Positions 32,388-37,536 of a DNA stretch of 37,536 bases are shown here, piece by piece. The notes under the pieces are model-generated. The model made no database searches. It was given only the letters and a program-made list of their open reading frames with translations, and was not told where the DNA came from. A program made the position numbers and the translations under genes. Position 1 is the stretch's first letter; every line of letters begins with the position of its first letter. This DNA comes from an uncultured Trueperaceae bacterium (GTDB lineage Bacteria > Deinococcota > Deinococci > Deinococcales > Trueperaceae). The stretch is from NCBI GenBank assembly GCA_913057165.1, contig CAJXNS010000012.1, positions 1 to 37,536 of the forward strand, read 5' to 3'.

Positions 32388-34571
32388 CTAAGCCGCTGGA
32401 CGGCGTTTGGCGCGCTGGCGGTGGAACCACACAATCGATGGCGCAAGAATGAAGACACTGGAGTAAGTACCGATACCAATACCGATCAGTAGGGTCAGTG
32501 AGAAATCCCGAAGTACGCTGCCACCAAACAAGAGCAGGGCGAGGACCGGCAGCAAGGTCGTGCCGCTCGTGATGAACGTGCGCGACAAGGTCTGGTTAAC
32601 CGACAGGTTCACCGTTTGGGTGTACGTCCGGTCTCGGGTACGTTTCAGGTTTTCACGAATGCGGTCGGCGATCACGATGGAATCGTTGAGGGAGTAACCC
32701 ACCACGAAAAGCATGGCGGCCAGCACGGGGATGCTGAACTCGGCGCCGAGCAGGTCAATCAAGCCGAGGGTGATGCCGACGTCGTGCACCGCAGCGGCGA
32801 TGGCGCTGATGGCGACGATCCAGGTTGGCCAGAAGCGCCAGCCTACGTACAGAAGGATCAACGCGAGGGCCACAGCGACAGCGGTAATCGCGCTCTGCCG
32901 AAGGTCCGCTCCGACGGCGGGACCCACAAAGTCGGATTGCAGCAGGTTGGCATCAAGTGCTGATGCAAGATCGCTTGGGAAGCTGCTGGCGACCTCTTCG
33001 TTCTCAGTCAGACCAACACGGACGCTTACGAGACTGCCGTCGATGGTGTCGTCAATGACCGGGACGACCGTGGCACTTTCACCGTTCACGCCGTCGTAAT
33101 TGAGCGAGTCGATCGCGCCCCGTACCTCGGAGACGTCAAAGTCGTTGTCCTGCTGAAGCAGGATGGAGGTTCCCCCGGTGAAGTCCGTGGAGAACGACAA
33201 GCCTTTAATGGCAACAACCCCGATGGCACCTGCGAACAGCACACCGGAGGCAATTAAGACCGTACCGGCCCGCTCAACAAACCGGAAGCGGATGGTGCGG
33301 ATCCCGAAGAGAGGCGGAATCCGGTGGCGCTTGATCCGTAGCGTCAGCACGTCAAGGAGCCATGGAACCACGATGGTATTCACCACCACGGCAGCCACAA
33401 TGCCGATGGCGAGGGTGATGGCAAAGCCACGCACCGGGCCGCTCGTGTACTGGTAGAGCGTGGCGGCAGCAAGCAGGGTCGTGGCGTTGGCGTCGAGGAT
33501 GGCACTCAGCGAGTTGGCGAAGCCTTGCTTCATGGCAAGCCGAATGCCGCGCCCATCCACAAGCTCCTCTTTAATGCGTTCAAACGAAATGACGTTCCCG
33601 TCGACGGCAGCGCCGATCGTCAACACCAGACCTGCAAGGCCAGGCAGGGTCAACGCCGCACCAAGGCCGGCGAGGATACCGAACACGAACGTCATGGCAA
33701 TGATCACGCCGACAGCCAGCACGCCGCCAAACAGCGGCCCATAAATAAGCAGCACGGCGAGCGCAACGGCAACCGCGCCAACGATCGCGGCGACCCGTCC
33801 GGCGTCGATTGAGTCAGCACCCAACGTCGGCCCGATCGCGCGGACTTCCTGCACCGTCAGGTTGATGGGAAGCGACCCACTGCGGAGCACCAAGGCGATA
33901 TCGGTGGCTTCCTCAAGGCTGGTAATGCCGGTGATTTGGCCTTGATCACTAATGCGGGACTGCAGCGTTGGGGCGGTAATGATGCGGCCGTCAAGCACGA
34001 TCGCCATGCGGCGGCCGGTGTTCGAGCCAGTGAAATCCCCAAAGTCGCGCGTGAAGGCTGGCAGGATTTCGAAGAACACCGCTGGACCGAGCGAGGTGGT
34101 GCCCACGCGCTCGAAGTCAGCGGACGCCGTCCGGATGATCTCCCCGGTGAACGCCACATCTTCAAGGTCCTCGCGCGTCATTTGGCTGGTGGCGAGCCCT
34201 TCCGATTGGGGCCGAACCAACGCAAACTCCAAAATCGCTTGCTGCCCGATCAGTTCAAGCGCGCGATCTTGGTCTTCGGTGGTAAGGCCAGGTAGCTCGA
34301 CCACAATGCGGTTGCCCCCTGACGTCTGGATCAGGGGTTCTGACACACCAAACTCGTTGATGCGGTTTTCGACAATATTACGAGCCGTTTGCAGGTCTTG
34401 CGGATCGGGCTCATCGATTTCGGACTGCAGCACAACCCGCAGGCCACCTTGAAGGTCGAGGCCGAGCTTGAGGCTGCCTTCGGTGCCGGCGGACCACGGC
34501 TGCCAAATGTAGGCGACCGAGGCGACGACTGCAGCCAAGACCAGCAGGCCGGTGAAGATTCTTTGGTTCAT
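32388..34571 (-). CDS. secDF: Protein translocase SecDF (fused SecD and SecF)
   Basis: Proton-driven accessory of the Sec translocon, 727 residues, with SecD and SecF in one chain and two sets of six membrane helices. SecD half: first helix at 6-22, SLKLGLDLQGGLRVVLQ (33-49), and the periplasmic P1 head. SecF half from about residue 440: GLSFSTDFTGGTSILLQ, then VGYSLNDSIVIADRIRENLK, the conserved SecF cytoplasmic motif. The ATG has GGGAG 6 nt upstream. A 65-nt gap separates it from the upstream unknown gene; no yajC is present. Confidence 0.96.
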   Translation of the reverse strand: MNQRIFTGLLVLAAVVASVAYIWQPWSAGTEGSLKLGLDLQGGLRVVLQSEIDEPDPQDLQTARNIVENRINEFGVSEPLIQTSGGNRIVVELPGLTTEDQDRALELIGQQAILEFALVRPQSEGLATSQMTREDLEDVAFTGEIIRTASADFERVGTTSLGPAVFFEILPAFTRDFGDFTGSNTGRRMAIVLDGRIITAPTLQSRISDQGQITGITSLEEATDIALVLRSGSLPINLTVQEVRAIGPTLGADSIDAGRVAAIVGAVAVALAVLLIYGPLFGGVLAVGVIIAMTFVFGILAGLGAALTLPGLAGLVLTIGAAVDGNVISFERIKEELVDGRGIRLAMKQGFANSLSAILDANATTLLAAATLYQYTSGPVRGFAITLAIGIVAAVVVNTIVVPWLLDVLTLRIKRHRIPPLFGIRTIRFRFVERAGTVLIASGVLFAGAIGVVAIKGLSFSTDFTGGTSILLQQDNDFDVSEVRGAIDSLNYDGVNGESATVVPVIDDTIDGSLVSVRVGLTENEEVASSFPSDLASALDANLLQSDFVGPAVGADLRQSAITAVAVALALILLYVGWRFWPTWIVAISAIAAAVHDVGITLGLIDLLGAEFSIPVLAAMLFVVGYSLNDSIVIADRIRENLKRTRDRTYTQTVNLSVNQTLSRTFITSGTTLLPVLALLLFGGSVLRDFSLTLLIGIGIGTYSSVFILAPSIVWFHRQRAKRRPAA

Positions 34572-34636
34572 GAAGCGCTCCCTTTGATGGGGAATGGTTG
34601 GAAGGTTTGGGCGGTTTGCATGACGACTTGCGTGAC

Positions 34637-35029
34637 TCAGCCGCCTTCAAGCTTGAGGCGTTGTAGCCACACGATGTGCCGTCCGCCCGGTGGGGCCGCC
34701 GCACGTTCGGTGGATGCCATCCCGCGTTCGGGAGGTGCACCGACGTTGGTGGCAAGGATTCTTTCCCTGGGTTGGGGTGCTGCACCGTCCCTGTTGGGGG
34801 TGGCGCGGTCGACGATCCTCGGGTTTGCCAGGTTGAGCCATGCGTCGCGGTCTTCCGCCGTCCAGCCGTATTCCGTGTCTGCTGTTTGCGCTGCGGCCGG
34901 CGCAACCCCTTGCAGTCGCTGCCATGGCAGCACCGCCACCAGGGCGACCGCCACACCGATGGCCAAGAGTTGACCGATCGGCGTGCGCCGGCCTTGACGG
35001 TGGTTGCGGGGGCGGAGGAGGGCCGTCAT
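34637..35029 (-). CDS. Unknown protein with one N-terminal membrane segment
   Basis: A 130-residue protein starting 4 nt after the infB stop. A basic N-terminus (LLRPRNHRQGRRTP) precedes one hydrophobic segment at about 18-36 (PIGQLLAIGVAVALVAVLPW), then an Ala/Pro-rich exported or periplasmic part with YGWTAEDRDAWLNLANPRIV and ending RHIVWLQRLKLEGG. I recognise no family; a membrane anchor with an outward tail is the simplest reading. I chose the ATG at 35029; a longer frame to 35206 lies wholly inside infB and is rejected. No good Shine-Dalgarno sequence, so it may depend on coupling to infB. Position just before secDF resembles yajC, but the sequence does not. Confidence 0.65.
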   Translation of the reverse strand: MTALLRPRNHRQGRRTPIGQLLAIGVAVALVAVLPWQRLQGVAPAAAQTADTEYGWTAEDRDAWLNLANPRIVDRATPNRDGAAPQPRERILATNVGAPPERGMASTERAAAPPGGRHIVWLQRLKLEGG

Positions 35030-35033
35030 GGGT

Positions 35034-36851
35034 TTACCGGACGGGAACCTCGACCATCTCGTACGCTTCGATGATGTCGCCTTCTTGGACGTTGTCGTAG
35101 TTCTGCAGGCTAATCCCACATTCAAGGCCTTGGTTGACCTCGCGTGCGTCGTCTTTGAAGCGTTTGAGGCCCTCGATGGTGCCTTTGTAAACCTCTTTGC
35201 CTTCACGCGTCACACGGGCTTTCGCGTTGCGGCGAATCACACCGTCGGTGACGTAACTACCGGCCACGTTGCCGCTACGAGGGACACGAATGACCATGCG
35301 AACTTCGGCGTGACCGATGACTTGCTCCTCGTACTCGGGTTCAATTTGACCGCGGATGAGACGCTGAACGTCCTCGATCAACTCGTAGATAATCCGGTAG
35401 TTCTTCAGTGGGATGCCTTGCCGTTCCGCCGATTTTTTCACGGATCCGGCGGGGTTCACACCGAACGTTAAGACGTGCGCATCGGCGGTGGAGGCGAGCA
35501 TGAGGTCGCTCTCGGTCGCGGCACCCACGGCGGTGAGCATGAGGTTGATGTCCACATCGTCGGTGGACTCAGACTCCCGTTCGATCACGCCTTTAATGGC
35601 TTCAAGCGTGCCTTGCGTGTCGGCACGCAAAATCATGTTGATGGTGGTCTTCGTGGTGCTGCCGAACAGGTCTGCGAGCGTGAGTTCTTTCTTCTCATCC
35701 GGGGCACGCTCAGCCAGTTCACGTGCCTCGCGGCGTTCTTCAGTCATGGCTTTGGCTTCCGCTTCGCTGCCTACCGCTTCCACCACGGCGCCTGCTTCCA
35801 CTTGTTCCGAAAAACCCAAGATTTGCGCTGGAATGCTCGGTCCGGCTTCCTTGATGTTGCTGCCGGTGTGGTCGGTGAGGCGACGGATTTTGGCCCATGA
35901 TTCGCCCGAGACGACATAGTCCGACACGCGCAAGGTGCCTTCTTGGATCAGCACGGTGGCAAGAACGCCGGCTTGCTTATCGAGAATCGACTCGATGACA
36001 ACACCGGTCGTGTTGCCTGCAGGGTCGGCACGTAAATCTTCGACTTCGGCCACGAGGGCGATCATCTCAAGTAGCTCCGGGATGCCGTCGCCCGTGATCG
36101 CGCTGATCGGCACGGTGATCGTGTCGCCGCCGTACTCTTCAGGGATGAGTTCGACCTGCATGAGGTCCTGTTTGACCTTGTCTGGGTTGGCCTGCGGCAG
36201 GTCTGTTTTGTTGATGGCGACGATGATGGGCACGCCAGCTGCCTTGGCGTGGGCGATCGCTTCACGCGTTTGCGGCATCAAACTGTCGTCGGCCGCGACC
36301 ACAATGACGGCAATGTCGGTGGCGTGCGCGCCACGCTGGCGAATGGCGGTGAAGGCTTCGTGCCCTGGTGTGTCGAGGAACGTGATCGGTCCATGCTTCG
36401 TGTCCGCGACGTACGCCCCGATGTGCTGCGTGATGCCGCCGGCTTCTTTGGCGGCCACGCGGGTCTTACGGATGTAGTCAAGCAGGCTGGTTTTGCCGTG
36501 GTCAACGTGACCCATGACGGTGACAACAGGCGCGCGCAAGGGCAGGTGGGAGCGATCCACCGCCGGTTCTTCCGCGGCTGGTTCGCTATCTTCGGTCGCG
36601 TCGTCTGCGCCGGCAGTCTCGGTCGTGTCGTCGGCTTCCGGTGCTTCAGGCACTGTTTCGGCAGCTGCCTCAGGTGCCGTGTCAGCGCTTCCGCCGGTCA
36701 GAATTTCGGTGACCGTTTCGGCGGTGGCTTCGTCGAGCGAGCTGGCGTGCGACTTGTACTCCACGCCCATGTCATCGAGGGCGGCCATCAGTTCTTTGCT
36801 TTCGACGCCCAGGTCTTTTGCGAGTTGGTAGATCCTAATTTTTCCTGCCAT
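35034..36851 (-). CDS. infB: Translation initiation factor IF-2
   Basis: GTPase that brings initiator tRNA to the 30S subunit; 605 residues, a short form (E. coli 890). Residues 1-50 form one IF2-N module ([20 protein letters not shown]), followed by an acidic Ala/Glu/Asp/Thr linker to about 98 and the G domain with GHVDHGKT (114-121), DTPGHEAF and NKTD. The C-terminal domains end [26 protein letters not shown] lies 5 nt before the ATG, which directly abuts the rnpM stop. Conserved nusA-ylxR-infB order. Confidence 0.97.
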   Translation of the reverse strand: MAGKIRIYQLAKDLGVESKELMAALDDMGVEYKSHASSLDEATAETVTEILTGGSADTAPEAAAETVPEAPEADDTTETAGADDATEDSEPAAEEPAVDRSHLPLRAPVVTVMGHVDHGKTSLLDYIRKTRVAAKEAGGITQHIGAYVADTKHGPITFLDTPGHEAFTAIRQRGAHATDIAVIVVAADDSLMPQTREAIAHAKAAGVPIIVAINKTDLPQANPDKVKQDLMQVELIPEEYGGDTITVPISAITGDGIPELLEMIALVAEVEDLRADPAGNTTGVVIESILDKQAGVLATVLIQEGTLRVSDYVVSGESWAKIRRLTDHTGSNIKEAGPSIPAQILGFSEQVEAGAVVEAVGSEAEAKAMTEERREARELAERAPDEKKELTLADLFGSTTKTTINMILRADTQGTLEAIKGVIERESESTDDVDINLMLTAVGAATESDLMLASTADAHVLTFGVNPAGSVKKSAERQGIPLKNYRIIYELIEDVQRLIRGQIEPEYEEQVIGHAEVRMVIRVPRSGNVAGSYVTDGVIRRNAKARVTREGKEVYKGTIEGLKRFKDDAREVNQGLECGISLQNYDNVQEGDIIEAYEMVEVPVR

Positions 36852-37127
36852 CTAACCCTCCTGGGCGGTCGTGAACCCGCCGTCTTGCCGTTGTAGCTGG
36901 GAATGAATCCGTTCGGCTTGCTGCCGGAACGGTCGGCGTAACCGTTTGACGTCTGCGGTGGCCATGCACGCGTCGCACATCCACGCTCCGCGTCCGGCAC
37001 TCTTGCGACGTGGATCCGCTTGCCATTCGCCCTGCGCGTCGCGCACCCAGCGGTGCAGCGCATGCTGTGGTGCGCGCTCGCGGCACACCACACACATGCG
37101 GACAGGCTGGGCCTTTGCGGTGCTCAC
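36852..37127 (-). CDS. rnpM: YlxR/RnpM family RNA-binding protein
   Basis: A 91-residue protein of the YlxR family, reported to bind RNase P RNA. It begins with [20 protein letters not shown] and has the signature GRGAWMC (45-51). Two CxxC pairs (Cys12/Cys15 and Cys51/Cys54) could bind a metal, which not all family members can do. Between nusA and infB as usual; its ATG overlaps the nusA stop by 4 nt. Confidence 0.93.
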   Translation of the reverse strand: MSTAKAQPVRMCVVCRERAPQHALHRWVRDAQGEWQADPRRKSAGRGAWMCDACMATADVKRLRRPFRQQAERIHSQLQRQDGGFTTAQEG

Positions 37128-37536
37128 TCGGTCGGCTCACCTTCTTCGGATTCAATCGTTCGGCGTTCCTCTTCGTCTAAATCGTGCTGGATGTCATCCG
37201 AGTGGAGTTCCGGCGCGTCGTCCTCGCTCGCTTCATCTAAGGCGACGGTGTCTTGATCTTCCGTGGCGGCCTCGTCGCTTTCGGCTTGGAAGAGCGCATT
37301 AAACGCGGCGCGCGATGCGTCGTCACCCTCAGGGCCTTCATCGTCCATGCGGGTGGCAGCCGCTTGCATGGCGGCGTCCAAATCGCTGGCGGTTTCTGAA
37401 CCCTCAAGGTCGATCTTGAAATCGGTCAGCTTGACGGCCAGCCGAACGTTCTGTCCGCCTTTGCCGATCGCCAAGGACAACTGGTCGCTTGGAACCTGCA
37501 CGCTAGCTTGCATGCTTTCAGGGTCGACCTCAATGG
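37124..37536 (-). CDS. nusA: Transcription factor NusA, C-terminal part (partial)
   Basis: The gene runs off the window's right end; 137 codons are visible. The N-terminal portion seen is the end of KH2: [19 protein letters not shown] then [18 protein letters not shown], the NusA KH signature. It is followed by a long acidic tail (for example [20 protein letters not shown], and ending [12 protein letters not shown]), different from the helical repeats of E. coli NusA. First in a coupled nusA-rnpM-infB operon. Confidence 0.95.
   Translation of the reverse strand, partial: IEVDPESMQASVQVPSDQLSLAIGKGGQNVRLAVKLTDFKIDLEGSETASDLDAAMQAAATRMDDEGPEGDDASRAAFNALFQAESDEAATEDQDTVALDEASEDDAPELHSDDIQHDLDEEERRTIESEEGEPTE

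Noticed and set aside
35030-35206. Upstream extension of the unknown gene at 34637-35029 into infB
   Set aside because: The extra 59 residues lie entirely within the end of infB and are Lys/Thr/Arg-rich shadow sequence; ATG 35029 leaves a normal 4-nt gap.
36249-36896. 215-codon + strand frame opposite infB
   Set aside because: Antisense to the IF-2 N-terminus and G domain; Gly/Phe/Arg-rich shadow translation.
1-37536. tRNA or rRNA genes, CRISPR arrays, insertion sequences, phage genes
   Set aside because: No cloverleaf-like segment, regularly spaced repeat, transposase, integrase or terminal inverted repeat was found by reading; the window is core chromosome.

Overview
The window is a GC-rich bacterial chromosome segment. 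It looks like a member of the Deinococcota (Thermus/Deinococcus/Truepera lineage), though I could not test this by alignment. Evidence: the RNA polymerase alpha C-terminal domain carries a Thermus-like RVLHSLxEEGI segment; ribosomal protein S4 resembles Thermus S4 closely; pilM/pilN-type genes are followed directly by aroC-aroK-aroB, as I recall in Thermus; and at least eight genes that begin transcription units carry a TANNNT-like -10 box 6-8 nt before the start codon with no ribosome binding site, the leaderless layout reported as abundant in Deinococcus deserti. No phage, insertion sequence, CRISPR array, rRNA or tRNA gene was seen, and no stretch over 300 bases lacks a gene.

Region 1 (1-14883, + strand): the end of tuf, then the merged S10-spc-alpha superoperon in canonical order: rpsJ, rplC, rplD, rplW, rplB, rpsS, rplV, rpsC, rplP, rpmC, rpsQ, rplN, rplX, rplE, rpsN, rpsH, rplF, rplR, rpsE, rpmD, rplO, secY, adk, map, infA, rpmJ, rpsM, rpsK, rpsD, rpoA, rplQ, closed by a strong intrinsic terminator. 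Oddities are an acidic tail on L15, a basic N-terminal extension on IF1, and an S4 that has lost three of the four zinc cysteines.

Region 2 (14882-21856): deoB (-) diverges from a tilS-tadA fusion (+), followed by lepA, a tightly overlapping cassette of four very small type II secretion/type IV pilus pseudopilins (GspH-, I-, J- and K-like), and scpB.

Region 3 (21845-28694, - strand): dnaB, then a PilM/GspL-like gene, a fused PilN/O/P-like gene, and shikimate genes aroC, aroK, aroB, aroQ. No PilQ secretin lies between the pil-like genes and aroC.

Region 4 (28770-32330, + strand): a fusion of a degenerate PlsY-like membrane domain with a domain resembling cyanobacterial long-chain acyl-ACP reductase, including its Rossmann motif and catalytic cysteine. 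It is translationally coupled to prmA, rsmE and a small lipoprotein gene. The fusion is the most unusual item in the window and could be a membrane-bound fatty-aldehyde-forming enzyme.

Region 5 (32388-37536, - strand): nusA (partial), rnpM/ylxR, infB, an unknown single-membrane-segment protein, and a fused secDF.
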